A stretch of 64,000 nucleotides of DNA from Treponema sp. (lineage in GTDB: Bacteria; Spirochaetota; Spirochaetia; Treponematales; Treponemataceae): the NCBI GenBank assembly GCA_017525605.1, contig JAFXSM010000039.1:1-64000 (forward strand). The letters run 5' to 3'. A program made the position numbers and the translations under genes. Of this stretch, positions 41,765-51,289 are shown one piece after another (within the stretch, counting starts at the first letter, position 1; the number at the start of each line of letters is the position of its first letter). Under the pieces are notes generated by a model. The model saw only the letters and a list, made by a program, of their open reading frames with translations. It did not search any database and was not told where the DNA came from.

Positions 41765-44700
41765 ATGAACAATCCATCTTCGGAATCTGAGTCGGGTAAA
41801 AAAATCGGATTTGTACTTGCGACTATTCATTCTGGTTCTTCGCTGAATCTTTGGCTGAGCGTCGCCGCGATGGCTGCCGAGTCCATCGGTTCTTTCTTTG
41901 TATTTCCAGGCGGAAAACTTGAGGACGAAAAAGGTGCCGGCGCGCTTCGAAACAAAATTTATTCCCTCGTGAATTCGCAGAATCTCGATGGATTGATTTC
42001 TTGGGCATCCTCAATCGGGGGCACTGTTTCAATAAACGAGCTGGATGACTTCCACAAGAATTTCGACAACATTCCGTTCGTCACAATCGGCCACAAAGTC
42101 TCGAATCATCCGTATGTCGAATTCGACGCTTATTCGGGAATGAAGGAGCTTGTCCATCATTTCATAAAATGCCACGGCGCAAGGCGAATCGCATTCATCC
42201 GCGGCCCGGAGAACCATTCGTCGGCGGAAGACAGGTTCCGGGCGTTCAAAGATGCGATAAAAGAAGACGGTCTTGACCCGAAAGAAAACGAAAATCTCAT
42301 TTCAAGTCCGTGCAGCTGGTACGAGGCGGAGAAGGCGGCGAAAGAACTTTACGAAACGCGTTCTCTCGTTCCTGGCAAGGATTTCGACGCGCTCGTGGCT
42401 TCGAGCGACCTTATGGCGTTCGCGGCTGTCAGGTATTTCGTCAAAAAGGGATTCAATGTCCCTGATGATTTCATCGTCGGCGGTTTCAACGACACTGTGG
42501 AAAGCCGAATGCTGAATCCGCAGTTCTCCACAGTTCACATGCCGCAGAAAGAGCTCGGCATCGAGGCCGTGAACATGCTCAGCAACGTCCTGAACGGAAT
42601 GGACGTGCCGGACAAATATCTTTCCGCATATCCTGTAATCCGCCAGAGCTGCGGCTGCAACAATCTCAAAAATTGGGGCGTTCTTGAGCCGAAACCGAGA
42701 ATAAAGACGCGCGAGCAGTTCGAATCGGAATTCAGCAAGGCATTCCATCTGAATTTTGGTGATGAATCGACGAAGAACAGGCTGAATCCGCTTTTCGAGT
42801 CACTTTTCAACAATTCGCGCACGGAATTCATGGTTAGGTTTGACAGATTTCTTGAGGACTATTTTTCAAACGACGGGGATTTGTCGAATGTTTACAATGC
42901 TCTGTCGGTCATGCGGAATTCCGTTTGCCTGCCTGAGGATTTTGTCGAGAAAATCGTCAGGGCTTCGAGCGTCGTCGTCTCTCAGGTTCAGGAGCGCGTC
43001 TTTTCGAACAAGCGTTTCAAGAGCCTTCAGGTTTTAGGGACTGTCGGAAACTTGAAGAGCGAGCTCCTTGCGGTTCATTCGCGCCGTGAGCTTCTGGACG
43101 TTCTGAAAAATGCGCTTCCGAATATAAAAATCAAGACATTCTCAATTGTCCTCTATTTCAATGATGATGTTTCTGAATATTTGGGCGGATTCAATTTTGC
43201 TTCCCACAAGAATGAATTCAGGCTCGGCGGTCAGAAATTCGATGCGAACCTTCTTTTGCCGGAGGAATTCAGCGCGGATTTGAACCACGGTGTTTTCGTT
43301 GTCCAGCCGCTTTTCATGGAAAAACGTTCTTACGGCTACATGATTGCCAACTATGCGGGATTCGACGGTTCGATTTATGAGGATTTGCGCGTTTCCGTGA
43401 GCAATGCTTTGCAGAGCATCTTCCTTTTTGAGGAGCTTGAGGAAGCGAAAATCACGGCTGAGCAGGCGGAATTCGAGAAAACTGAATTTTTTGCGAACGT
43501 CGGAAGCGAATTGTGCGACCCTCTCAAGGATTTGAGCGCGAAAGTTGCCCAAATGGAGCACAACGTGAACGAAGGCATTCTCGATGCCGACATCATCGGT
43601 GAGCAGCTTCTCTTCCTTAATTCGCAGATTGAGGCGCAGCTGCAGAAAACTGAGACTCTCGTCGATTTGACACGCTCGCAAGTTGATGATTTGCCGATGG
43701 ACAAAAAGCTTTTCGACTTGAGGCAGATTCTTCCTGCCACGGTCGTTGCTGATATAAAGGAAGATTTTCCGCTTCTTTTTGGCGACGTTGACAGGCTCAA
43801 GAAATCAGTTGACATCATTTTTGACTCGAATGCGAAGAATCCGAAAGTCGTCGTTCAGATGGACGGCATCCACATAAAATTCGATTCCGAAAAAGTTGAC
43901 TGGCAGAGACCGGAACTTCTCCTTGCGGAAAAAATCATACTTTTGCAGTACGGCGAGCTTCTGAAGTCGGAAAAGTCTGCTGAGATAATACTTTCTTGGC
44001 CGAACCTTTCTGGAATGCCTCCAATCAAGATGAATGTCGGAAAAATCAAGTTGTTCTCGCTTTCTTCTTCTGATACCGAAGTTTTCGGCATAAAGGCGAA
44101 ATCCGTCTCCGCTGCTGATTTCGACTTCGGGAATGTCGAGAGCAATGTCTCGTTCGTGTGGCGGCCTGACAACGCGCCGATTGACGAATGGGTGAAAGTC
44201 TACGGACTCAGAAGGAATGAGCGTTTCTTCCGTTCGCCGATTATCTGCTACAGCCGCACTCTCATCGGACACAGCTTCCTCGAAGTTGTCGAGCAGAAAG
44301 TGAAGACACAGAAAACTTCGTCGGTCTTGTTCATCGGTGCTGTTCACACCCGCTACGGAACGTGGGCGACAGATTCAAACTCGGTCTGCATTCCTTCTAT
44401 GGATAATTTCGATGAGATTCTCAACGAAATCACACCGTCGCTGATTGTTTTCGAGCACATAACTGAATCCGACATCGTGAAAATCCGCAAGAATCATAAG
44501 ACTGTCCTCGTCCCGATAATCGTTCTTCCTGATTCAGTTCTTTCGGAAGAAGATGTTGAAATCCTCTGCTCTCATCCGAGAATCATTCTCTGCAACCGCG
44601 GTGCCGCCGAATCCGAGCAGTTCAACGACAGAATACACGGAATCCTTGCAGGTGACGAGATTCTTCCGCCGCACACTGGCGCGCTCGTCAAAAAAGCGAT

Positions 44701-44992
44701 TCTCTACCTTAATGTGAACGCGTCTCAGCAGATTGTCCGCTGGAAGCTCGCCGACACTGTTCACGTCAGCGAAGATTACCTTACGAGAATCTTCCATAAG
44801 GAAATCGGACTGAGCCTTTGGGAGTATCTTAACCGTTACAGAATCTATCTCGCGACGAAAATGCTCCTCGAAACGAACGATACTATTTACGAAATTGCGG
44901 AAAATGCAGGTTTTCAGGACCAGGCATATTTCTGCCGTGTGTTCAAGAAGATTTACGGTATCCCGCCTGGCAAGATCAGAACCAAAAACTAA
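41765..44992 (+). CDS. Giant substrate-binding/AraC hybrid regulator
   Basis: A 1075-residue one-protein sensor. Residues about 13-300 are a LacI/GalR-type sugar-binding domain (IGFVLATIHSGS, ARRIAFIRGPENHSSAEDR, VPDDFIVGGFNDT) without its usual N-terminal HTH. Residues about 330-560 hold a GAF-like part and a coiled coil. About 575-800 resemble a degenerate histidine kinase in which I find no phospho-acceptor His. About 855-955 look like a receiver-like fold (SSVLFIGAVHTRYGTWATDS, VLVPIIVLPDSVL). The end (about 970-1075) is an AraC HTH pair (VHVSEDYLTRIFHKEIGLSL, IYEIAENAGFQDQAYFCRVF). It likely senses a cytosolic sugar and activates the transporter genes 80 bp downstream. Confidence 0.85.
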   Translation: MNNPSSESESGKKIGFVLATIHSGSSLNLWLSVAAMAAESIGSFFVFPGGKLEDEKGAGALRNKIYSLVNSQNLDGLISWASSIGGTVSINELDDFHKNFDNIPFVTIGHKVSNHPYVEFDAYSGMKELVHHFIKCHGARRIAFIRGPENHSSAEDRFRAFKDAIKEDGLDPKENENLISSPCSWYEAEKAAKELYETRSLVPGKDFDALVASSDLMAFAAVRYFVKKGFNVPDDFIVGGFNDTVESRMLNPQFSTVHMPQKELGIEAVNMLSNVLNGMDVPDKYLSAYPVIRQSCGCNNLKNWGVLEPKPRIKTREQFESEFSKAFHLNFGDESTKNRLNPLFESLFNNSRTEFMVRFDRFLEDYFSNDGDLSNVYNALSVMRNSVCLPEDFVEKIVRASSVVVSQVQERVFSNKRFKSLQVLGTVGNLKSELLAVHSRRELLDVLKNALPNIKIKTFSIVLYFNDDVSEYLGGFNFASHKNEFRLGGQKFDANLLLPEEFSADLNHGVFVVQPLFMEKRSYGYMIANYAGFDGSIYEDLRVSVSNALQSIFLFEELEEAKITAEQAEFEKTEFFANVGSELCDPLKDLSAKVAQMEHNVNEGILDADIIGEQLLFLNSQIEAQLQKTETLVDLTRSQVDDLPMDKKLFDLRQILPATVVADIKEDFPLLFGDVDRLKKSVDIIFDSNAKNPKVVVQMDGIHIKFDSEKVDWQRPELLLAEKIILLQYGELLKSEKSAEIILSWPNLSGMPPIKMNVGKIKLFSLSSSDTEVFGIKAKSVSAADFDFGNVESNVSFVWRPDNAPIDEWVKVYGLRRNERFFRSPIICYSRTLIGHSFLEVVEQKVKTQKTSSVLFIGAVHTRYGTWATDSNSVCIPSMDNFDEILNEITPSLIVFEHITESDIVKIRKNHKTVLVPIIVLPDSVLSEEDVEILCSHPRIILCNRGAAESEQFNDRIHGILAGDEILPPHTGALVKKAILYLNVNASQQIVRWKLADTVHVSEDYLTRIFHKEIGLSLWEYLNRYRIYLATKMLLETNDTIYEIAENAGFQDQAYFCRVFKKIYGIPPGKIRTKN

Positions 44993-45071
44993 TTTACAAG
45001 GTCGCTTTTGTCCAATAAGATATAAGTAAATTTACGGCGATTGTCGCTATATTAAAAAACTGAGGTTAGAT

Positions 45072-46013
45072 ATGAACGCACAAGAAACATCTGTTCTTCG
45101 GGCTCCTAAAAAGGATCTCTGGAAGGACGTTAAAAGACACTTTTCTGTCTATGCGCTGCTCATTATTCCAGTCGTCTACTATGCTGTTCTCAAGTATGGT
45201 CCGATTATTAATGGTCAGATAGCTTTCAAAAACTTTTATCCGGAAGCTGGCGTTTGGGGAAGCGCCTGGGTTGGTTTTGACAATTTCGTAACTTTTGTCA
45301 AATCATTCTACTTCTCAGAACTTCTTCGAAACACAATTTTGTACAGCATTGCAAAACTTTGTATATCTGTACCGCTTTCAATCATCTTGTCTGTTGCACT
45401 TTATGAGTGTACGCACAATGTCCTTCGCAGAGTCGTTCAGACTTTGGTTTATCTTCCGCACTTCCTTTCTTGGGTTATCATGTACGGTATCTTGCTTACA
45501 CTTCTTTCACCAGGTGAAGGTCTTGTAAACGAGGTTCTCAAGCTCGTGAACATTGAGCCTGTTGACTTCCTTACGAATGTCAAAACATTCCCTGCAATCG
45601 TCGTAATTTCTGATGCATGGAAGGAAATGGGTTGGGCTGCAATCATCTTCATCGCTGCATTGATGGGAATCGACCCTTCATTGTTCGAGGCCGCAATGGT
45701 CGAAGGTGCTTCTGCTGTTCAGCGCGTATGGTACATCACATTGCCGTCAATCAAGCCTGTCATCGTCACTGTAGTTCTTCTTAAGCTCGGTACAATCTTG
45801 GATGCAGGTTTCAACCAGATGTTCATGTTGTATTCTGTTCCTGTCTATTCAGTCGCTGATATTATCGATACATGGGTTTATCGTCAGGGTCTTCTTGAAT
45901 TCAAGTTCGCTTTGGCAACAGCCGTCGGTATCTTCAAAGGCGCAATCGGTATGCTTCTTGTCAAGGTTTCTAACACAATCGTCAAGAAACTTACAGAAGA
46001 GTCGCTTTTGTAA
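45072..46013 (+). CDS. Sugar ABC transporter permease, LplB type
   Basis: A 313-residue membrane protein with six helices. The EAA loop is in EAAMVEGASAVQRVWYITLP (residues about 206-225), the docking site for the ATPase. It belongs to the LplB/UgpA-like group that takes up complex oligosaccharides. The ATG has a GAGGT site. A second permease starts 36 bp later and a binding lipoprotein follows; the ATPase is not encoded here and is probably a shared MsmK-type protein. Confidence 0.9.
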   Translation: MNAQETSVLRAPKKDLWKDVKRHFSVYALLIIPVVYYAVLKYGPIINGQIAFKNFYPEAGVWGSAWVGFDNFVTFVKSFYFSELLRNTILYSIAKLCISVPLSIILSVALYECTHNVLRRVVQTLVYLPHFLSWVIMYGILLTLLSPGEGLVNEVLKLVNIEPVDFLTNVKTFPAIVVISDAWKEMGWAAIIFIAALMGIDPSLFEAAMVEGASAVQRVWYITLPSIKPVIVTVVLLKLGTILDAGFNQMFMLYSVPVYSVADIIDTWVYRQGLLEFKFALATAVGIFKGAIGMLLVKVSNTIVKKLTEESLL

Positions 46014-46049
46014 TACTTAATCTGCGGAAAATCTGTTAGGAGAAATAAA

Positions 46050-46964
46050 ATGGCTAAACCAAAGACAGTAAAATTGACCGGTGGCGACCGCATGTTCTAC
46101 TTGGGCGTGAACGGTTTCCTGATTTTCATCGGACTTCTCATTGCGATTCCGATGCTCGCTACTATTACACAGTCTATTACACCAAACGGCTTCAACAAGG
46201 GTACAGCTTTCGATAAATTCTTGCTCCGACCTTTCGTAGCCGGATATGATGGACTTACATGGGATCCATCTGCTTACAAGGCTCTTCTCGGAAACAACGG
46301 ATTCATCCTTGCTTTCTGGAACTCTCTTAAGATTATGTCATTCGGTGTTCTCACTGCTTTGTCTTTGACAATCCCGATGTCTTATTGTATGTCTGTTCAT
46401 GATTTGCCTGGTCGCAAAATCCTGAACTACTTCGTTCTTATTCCATATTTGTTCAACATCGGTGTAATCCCGACATACTTGGTTGTAACAAATTTGCATT
46501 TGACGAACCACCTTGCATCTGTATTCATTCCTGGTGCAATCGGAACTTACAACTGTCTTATCATGCGCGGATTCTTCGAGGGTATCCCTGAGTCATTGAA
46601 GGAATCGGCTCGTATCGACGGTGCTGCTGAATGGTATGTCCTTGTGTCTATCATCCTTCCGCTTTCTAAGCCAATCATCATGACAATCGGTTTGTACTAT
46701 GCGGTTGGTTTCTGGAACGACTTCATGCATCCGCTTCTTTACTTGAACGTTTCTAAGTTGCAGCCACTTCCAATCTTGCTTCGTAACATCCTTTTGGGTG
46801 CGAACATGAACGAGAACTTGGATAGCAACGCATTCGGTGATGCTTCTGTTGCCGCTATCAAGGCTGCTTCGGTCTTCATGTCTGCAATCCCTATGATTAT
46901 TGCATACCCGTTCATCCAGAAGTACTTCACAAAGGGTACTATGCTTGGTTCTGTAAAGGGCTGA
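46050..46964 (+). CDS. Sugar ABC transporter permease, LplC/YtcP type
   Basis: A 304-residue permease with six helices and the EAA-type loop SLKESARIDGAAEWYVLVSI (residues about 184-203) followed by ILPLSKPI. The start has TAGGAG. It is the partner of the LplB-type permease 36 bp upstream. Codon choice is biased to a small set, which suggests high expression. Confidence 0.9.
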   Translation: MAKPKTVKLTGGDRMFYLGVNGFLIFIGLLIAIPMLATITQSITPNGFNKGTAFDKFLLRPFVAGYDGLTWDPSAYKALLGNNGFILAFWNSLKIMSFGVLTALSLTIPMSYCMSVHDLPGRKILNYFVLIPYLFNIGVIPTYLVVTNLHLTNHLASVFIPGAIGTYNCLIMRGFFEGIPESLKESARIDGAAEWYVLVSIILPLSKPIIMTIGLYYAVGFWNDFMHPLLYLNVSKLQPLPILLRNILLGANMNENLDSNAFGDASVAAIKAASVFMSAIPMIIAYPFIQKYFTKGTMLGSVKG

Positions 46965-46979
46965 TTTCTGTCATTAAAA

Positions 46980-47016
46980 GCATCGGAGAGGCGAATGTGC
47001 CTGCCGATGTCTTTTT
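46980..47016 (+). terminator. Intra-operon terminator-like hairpin
   Basis: GCATCGG (46980-46986) and CCGATGT (47004-47010), with AGGC/GCCT pairing inside, followed by CTTTTTC. It lies between the permease and binding-protein genes, so partial termination could set different levels of the two. Confidence 0.65.
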
Positions 47017-47028
47017 CTGTTTGTATTC

Positions 47029-47060
47029 AATATCACTGTGCATTTGCGTGCAGTGATATT
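47029..47060 (+). promoter_or_regulatory. Second hairpin before the binding-protein gene
   Basis: AATATCACTG (47029-47038) pairs with CAGTGATATT (47051-47060). It starts the stretch before the solute-binding gene. It could stabilise a processed mRNA for that gene or act with the preceding hairpin. Confidence 0.55.
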
Positions 47061-47095
47061 TCTATAAAAAAAATGTTTTCATTTAGGAGGAAAAG

Positions 47096-48700
47096 ATGAG
47101 AAACATGGCAAAAAACCTGGCTCTCGCAGCTATGGTTCTTTCGATCGCATCACTTGAGTTCTCTTGTTCAAAAGATGGAGAGAAGAAAGAGAGTGCTGCA
47201 CCTGTAGATATCGATTTGTGGTATGGAGCGGCTGTAACTGAGGCTGGACCGCCGCCGGAAGATTGGATTGTAAAGCAGATTGTTCGCGACAAGCTCAACA
47301 TCAACCTTTCATTGTCTGCACTTCCATCATCAGAAAACGACCAGGATCAGAAAATCAACGCGGCTGGAGCTGCAAATACTTTGCCAGATATCTTCATGGT
47401 TTCAAACAAAGTTCTTCCAAGACTCGTTGAGAACCAGTTGCTCGCACCAGTTGATGATATGTATGACATGATGCCAGGACGCACTGCAAAGTTGTACGAT
47501 GCAGATGCAAAGGCATTCACAACATTCACAGTTACAGAGAAGGGAAAGTCAGTTTCTCACTCATACGGCTTGGCTCAGCCAGGTTCAATCGTCCGCAACG
47601 AGGGTGTTCTTATCCGCAAGGACTGGCTCGACAAACTCGGTCTTTCAATTCCTAAGACAACTGACGAGTTCCTCGAAGTTATGAAAGCATTCACTTTCAA
47701 GGACCCAGACGGAAACGGCAAGGATGATACATACGGTCTCGGTGGATACCTTGAGGTTTCTGCAACAAACGAAGGTCTCGGACGCCGCTTCGACCCAATC
47801 ATGGGTGCATTCGGTGTTGCTGGAACTTGGAACCTCTCTTCAGCAGAGACTGCTGGATTGAACGTTCTCAAACCAGAGTATTTCGATGCAATGTCATTCT
47901 TCAAGCAGATTGTTGACGCAGGTGTCATCGATCCTAACTGGTTGGCATACAAGAAGGATGATTTCCGCGCTGCTTGGAAGCAGGGAAAATTCGGAATCAT
48001 GCGCGAGCAGAACGCTGCATATTCTTCAAAATCAAACTACGCTCCATTCGACAAGAACTTCCCAGACGGCGAATGGGTTATCGTTGATCCTCCAGTTGGA
48101 CCTTCTGGAAAATCTTCAGTCGGTACATACTCACAGTCATACCGCATCTATGCAGTTTCTAAGAAAGCTGCTGATGCTGGAAAGAAAGCTGCAATCGCTA
48201 AGCTTCTTGAATGGATGTCTTCTGACGAGGGATACTACCTCCTCGGATGGGGTGAAGAAGGAAAGAACTATGTAAAGAACGCTCAGGGTGTTCCTACAGC
48301 TGACGGACTTGCTGACCCATCATTGGCTTACACACAGTCTGCTGCTCAGCCACTCACACAGCTCCGCAACATGGTTTACTACAACTCTGATATCGAGTTG
48401 GCTTCTCGCTACCCGAACTATGTCACAGAAGTTTCTAAGAAAGAGATGCACGGTCTCGAAGTTCTCCGCACAATGCAGTCTAAGCCATGGACAGCATGTA
48501 TCGGACAGGACAAGATGCCACAGCCAGGTGCTGACCTTGATCGTTTCTACAATCAGGGAATCATCGAATTCTTCACAGGCACACGCCAGCTCACAAAAGA
48601 GAACTGGGATGCTTGGGTAGAGGAATTCAAGAAGCAGGGTGGAGAAGATTGGAACAACAACGCAATCAACCTTGCAAAAGAGAACCGCTACATCAAATAA
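47096..48700 (+). CDS. Oligosaccharide-binding lipoprotein, LplA type
   Basis: A 534-residue extracellular solute-binding protein. The signal MRNMAKNLALAAMVLSIASL ends with EFSC, the lipobox. The mature protein has WYGAAVTEAGPPPEDWIVKQ and many conserved helices of the LplA/family 1 type, and is the receptor of the permeases upstream. The strong TAGGAGG site and the narrow codon set point to very high expression, as usual for binding proteins. The likely substrate, given uxaB and the sugar-responsive regulator, is a plant oligosaccharide, possibly with uronic acids; this is inferred. Confidence 0.9.
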   Translation: MRNMAKNLALAAMVLSIASLEFSCSKDGEKKESAAPVDIDLWYGAAVTEAGPPPEDWIVKQIVRDKLNINLSLSALPSSENDQDQKINAAGAANTLPDIFMVSNKVLPRLVENQLLAPVDDMYDMMPGRTAKLYDADAKAFTTFTVTEKGKSVSHSYGLAQPGSIVRNEGVLIRKDWLDKLGLSIPKTTDEFLEVMKAFTFKDPDGNGKDDTYGLGGYLEVSATNEGLGRRFDPIMGAFGVAGTWNLSSAETAGLNVLKPEYFDAMSFFKQIVDAGVIDPNWLAYKKDDFRAAWKQGKFGIMREQNAAYSSKSNYAPFDKNFPDGEWVIVDPPVGPSGKSSVGTYSQSYRIYAVSKKAADAGKKAAIAKLLEWMSSDEGYYLLGWGEEGKNYVKNAQGVPTADGLADPSLAYTQSAAQPLTQLRNMVYYNSDIELASRYPNYVTEVSKKEMHGLEVLRTMQSKPWTACIGQDKMPQPGADLDRFYNQGIIEFFTGTRQLTKENWDAWVEEFKKQGGEDWNNNAINLAKENRYIK

Positions 48701-48754
48701 GTGAAAAATCTGATTGCTTGGCATTTTCCAAGTAATTGAGGCTTTGAGCTAGAA

Positions 48755-48793
48755 AGCCAGTTTCCACGAACAATGGAAGCTGGCTTTTTTTTT
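48755..48793 (+). terminator. Terminator of the sugar transporter operon
   Basis: AGCCAGTTTCCA (48755-48766) pairs with TGGAA-GCTGGCT (48774-48785), followed by eight T. Confidence 0.9.
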
Positions 48794-48819
48794 CGCTCTT
48801 TTCTTTTTATACTTTTAGA

Positions 48820-49596
48820 ATGAAAAACACACGAAAAAATGAACTTGCCGTTTGCGGAATCGAAGCGGTCAAAGCTCTTGCAAAAAATCACCCGGAATCC
48901 ATCCGCCGATTCTATTACGATGATGCTCGTACGATGGATTTCAAATCGTTATTCAGCTCGCTTGCGTCAAGGAAAGTTCCGTACAACAAAGTTGAAGATT
49001 CAGAATTGGAAAAATTGAGCGGAACCGTTCATCATCAGGGCGTTGTCGCGATGATTGAGCAGCCTTCGATTCCTCATCTCACTGTCGAAATTGCGGACGG
49101 CTGGCTGCACAGAAAAGAGTCGGCGTTGTTGCTCGACAGGGTCGGAAATGCGAACAATCTTGGTGCGATAGTTCGAAGCGCGGCTTTCTTCGGCGTAAAG
49201 AACATCGTGATTCCGCTTGATGAGGCGCAGAGCTCCGTCACGACCAGCTCGTACAGAGTCGCGCAGGGCGGAATGGAATATGTGAATGTCTACTCGATTC
49301 GCTCGATAACGAAGTTGCTCACGGCAATGAAAGGAAAGATGATTCGGTTCGGAACCGACGTTCATGCGAAGACCACTGCGGACAAGATTCCGACTTTGTG
49401 CGAGAACAAGCCTGCTCTGATTGTTCTTGGAAATGAGGAGCACGGGATTTCCGATGAGGTCAGAAAAAACTGCGATTATCTTGTTCTGATTCCGTTCTCG
49501 GATGACCCGAATGCGACCCGTCCGATTGAAAGTTTGAATGTTGCTCAGGCGGCCGCGATTTTCTTGTACGAGTGCAGGAATCTTTCGAAAAAGTAA
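48820..49596 (+). CDS. TrmH/SpoU-family RNA 2'-O-methyltransferase
   Basis: A 258-residue methyltransferase. A substrate-binding N-terminal domain (residues about 1-95) is followed by the SPOUT knot: motif 1 NANNLGAIVRSAAFFGV, motif 2 LIVLGNEEHGIS and motif 3 with ESLNVAQAAAIFLYE. It methylates ribose 2'-OH in tRNA or 23S rRNA using SAM. The knot is complete. There is no ribosome site; TATACT (48808-48813) ends 6 nt before the ATG, so it is probably leaderless. The gene stands alone between two terminators. Confidence 0.9.
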   Translation: MKNTRKNELAVCGIEAVKALAKNHPESIRRFYYDDARTMDFKSLFSSLASRKVPYNKVEDSELEKLSGTVHHQGVVAMIEQPSIPHLTVEIADGWLHRKESALLLDRVGNANNLGAIVRSAAFFGVKNIVIPLDEAQSSVTTSSYRVAQGGMEYVNVYSIRSITKLLTAMKGKMIRFGTDVHAKTTADKIPTLCENKPALIVLGNEEHGISDEVRKNCDYLVLIPFSDDPNATRPIESLNVAQAAAIFLYECRNLSKK

Positions 49597-49617
49597 TTTG
49601 ATTCTGAAAATAAAAAA

Positions 49618-49655
49618 GGCATGGGCTGCATTTCAATTATGCGGAAGTCCATGCC
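49618..49655. terminator. Bidirectional terminator trmH/cysK
   Basis: GGCATGG (49618-49624) pairs with CCATGCC (49649-49655); A6 precedes and T5 follows, so it can serve both convergent genes. Confidence 0.85.
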
Positions 49656-49675
49656 TTTTTGTGTTCTATCTGATT

Positions 49676-50608
49676 TTAGTCAGTGAAGAGCGGTGTTGAA
49701 AGGTAGCGGTCGCCAGAATCTGGAAGAAGAACTACGATTGTCTTTCCTTCGAATTCAGGGCGTTTTGCAACTTCGATTGCTGCCCAAAGTGCCGCACCTG
49801 ACGAAATTCCTGTGAGGAATCCTTCTGTCTTTCCGAGTGTCTTTCCTGTTTTGAAAGCGTCGTCGTTATCGACCGGGATGATTTCGTCGTAAATCTTTGT
49901 GTTCAGTGTTTCCGGGATGAATCCTGCTCCGATTCCCTGAATCTTGTGTGGTCCAGGAGTTCCCTTTGAAAGAACCGGTGAAGTTGCCGGCTCAACGGCG
50001 ATGACCTTCACGTTCGGGTTCTTAGATTTGAGGAATCCGCCGACTCCGCTCAATGTTCCACCTGTTCCGACACCTGCGATGAATGCATCGACGTTTCCGT
50101 CTGTGTCTTCCCAGATTTCCGGGCCTGTCGTGTCATTGTGTGTCTTCGGGTTTACAGGGTTGACGAACTGTCCTGGGATGAAGCTGTTCGGCGTTGTCTT
50201 TGCGAGTTCGTCGGCCTTTGCGATTGCGCCTTTCATTCCCTTTGAGCCGTCTGTCAGAACGAGTTCTGCTCCGTATGCTTTGAGGATGTTTCTGCGCTCA
50301 ACGGACATCGTTTCTGGCATCGTGAGGATTACTTTGATTCCGTAGCTTGCGGCAACTGATGCAAGTCCGATACCAGTGTTTCCAGATGTAGGCTCGATGA
50401 TTGTCGAATCTTTCGTCAATTTTCCTGTTGCAAGTGCGTCGTCAATCATTGCCTTTGCGATTCTGTCCTTTACGCTTCCGGCCGGATTGAAATATTCAAG
50501 TTTTGCAACGATTTTTGCCTTGAGCCCCAATTTCTGTTCGAGGTTGGAAAGTTCGAGGAGAGGAGTGTGTCCAACCAAGTCCGTGATTTTTTGTGCGATT
50601 TTTGCCAT
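49676..50608 (-). CDS. cysK: Cysteine synthase A
   Basis: A 310-residue PLP enzyme, O-acetylserine sulfhydrylase. The PLP lysine is in [14 protein letters not shown] (residues about 41-54), the substrate loop is [11 protein letters not shown] (about 73-83), the phosphate loop is [10 protein letters not shown] (about 176-185), and GISSGAA is near the end. Full length for the family, and it makes L-cysteine from O-acetylserine and sulfide. The ATG has AAGGAGG. An Rrf2 regulator gene ends 135 bp upstream on the same strand, so a cysteine/iron-sulfur response is likely. Confidence 0.95.
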   Translation of the reverse strand: MAKIAQKITDLVGHTPLLELSNLEQKLGLKAKIVAKLEYFNPAGSVKDRIAKAMIDDALATGKLTKDSTIIEPTSGNTGIGLASVAASYGIKVILTMPETMSVERRNILKAYGAELVLTDGSKGMKGAIAKADELAKTTPNSFIPGQFVNPVNPKTHNDTTGPEIWEDTDGNVDAFIAGVGTGGTLSGVGGFLKSKNPNVKVIAVEPATSPVLSKGTPGPHKIQGIGAGFIPETLNTKIYDEIIPVDNDDAFKTGKTLGKTEGFLTGISSGAALWAAIEVAKRPEFEGKTIVVLLPDSGDRYLSTPLFTD

Positions 50609-50644
50609 TTATAGCCTCCTTAATTAAATAATTTCCTATGGGTT

Positions 50645-50684
50645 AAGTATGAAATACTTTATAATGCTGAGTCGTCTTTGTCAA
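50645..50684 (-). promoter_or_regulatory. Promoter and palindrome of cysK
   Basis: On the minus strand TTGACA (50679-50684) is followed after 15 bp by TATAAA (50658-50663), or after 17 bp by TAAAGT. A perfect AAGTAT-GAA-ATACTT palindrome (50645-50659) overlaps the -10 end, a plausible operator for the neighbouring Rrf2 protein. Confidence 0.55.
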
Positions 50685-50743
50685 TAATTTTGCTTAAAAA
50701 CATACTGAAAAAGTAGGAATTGTTTTAAAGCAAAAAACACAAC

Positions 50744-51184
50744 TCAGATATTATACATGTAACAATCGTCACTTTCGGTTTTGTTCGCCAAATCTTCGAG
50801 TGTCACGTTGTCGAGGTAGCTGTTTATCACTTTTTTGAGACCTTCCCAAAGGGCAAGTGTCTGGCAGGTGTCCTTTTTTTCGCAGGTGTTGTTCTCCGTT
50901 TCAAGACATGCCACCGGCGCCAGGCTGCCTTCCGTGATTTTCAAGATTTCGCTGACTTTGTATGCGGATGCCGGCTTTGAAAGCTTGTATCCGCCCTGAG
51001 GCCCTCTGACAGAAGTCAAAAGCCCGAATTTGCTCAAAAGAGAAGTAATTTGTTCCAGATACTTTATGGATATATTCTGCCGCTGCGATACATCTTTTAG
51101 GGCAGTGTACTCGCTGCCATGGCTGTTCTGCGCCAAATCAATCATGAACCTGAGAGCATAGCGACCCCGTGTTGATATTTTCAT
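50744..51184 (-). CDS. Rrf2-family regulator (IscR/CymR-like)
   Basis: A 146-residue regulator. The winged helix is at about 1-70 (MKISTRGRYALRFMIDLA, DVSQRQNISIKYLEQITSLL, VRGPQGGYKLSKP). Three cysteines, C-x7-C-x5-C, occur in CLETENNTCEKKDTC, close to the C-x5-C-x5-C iron-sulfur ligands of IscR; CymR, which controls cysteine genes with CysK as co-repressor, lacks such a set. The gene therefore may be an Fe-S-type sensor next to cysK. ATG 51184 has AAGGAG. Confidence 0.9.
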   Translation of the reverse strand: MKISTRGRYALRFMIDLAQNSHGSEYTALKDVSQRQNISIKYLEQITSLLSKFGLLTSVRGPQGGYKLSKPASAYKVSEILKITEGSLAPVACLETENNTCEKKDTCQTLALWEGLKKVINSYLDNVTLEDLANKTESDDCYMYNI

Positions 51185-51289
51185 CGTTTTCTCCTTACTT
51201 AGATTTTTCTCCCCGAATTCCAACTCTATTCAATCATAATTATAAAACAGAGTAATTGTTTAGTAAATCAGTAGGAAATTAAGAAAAAG

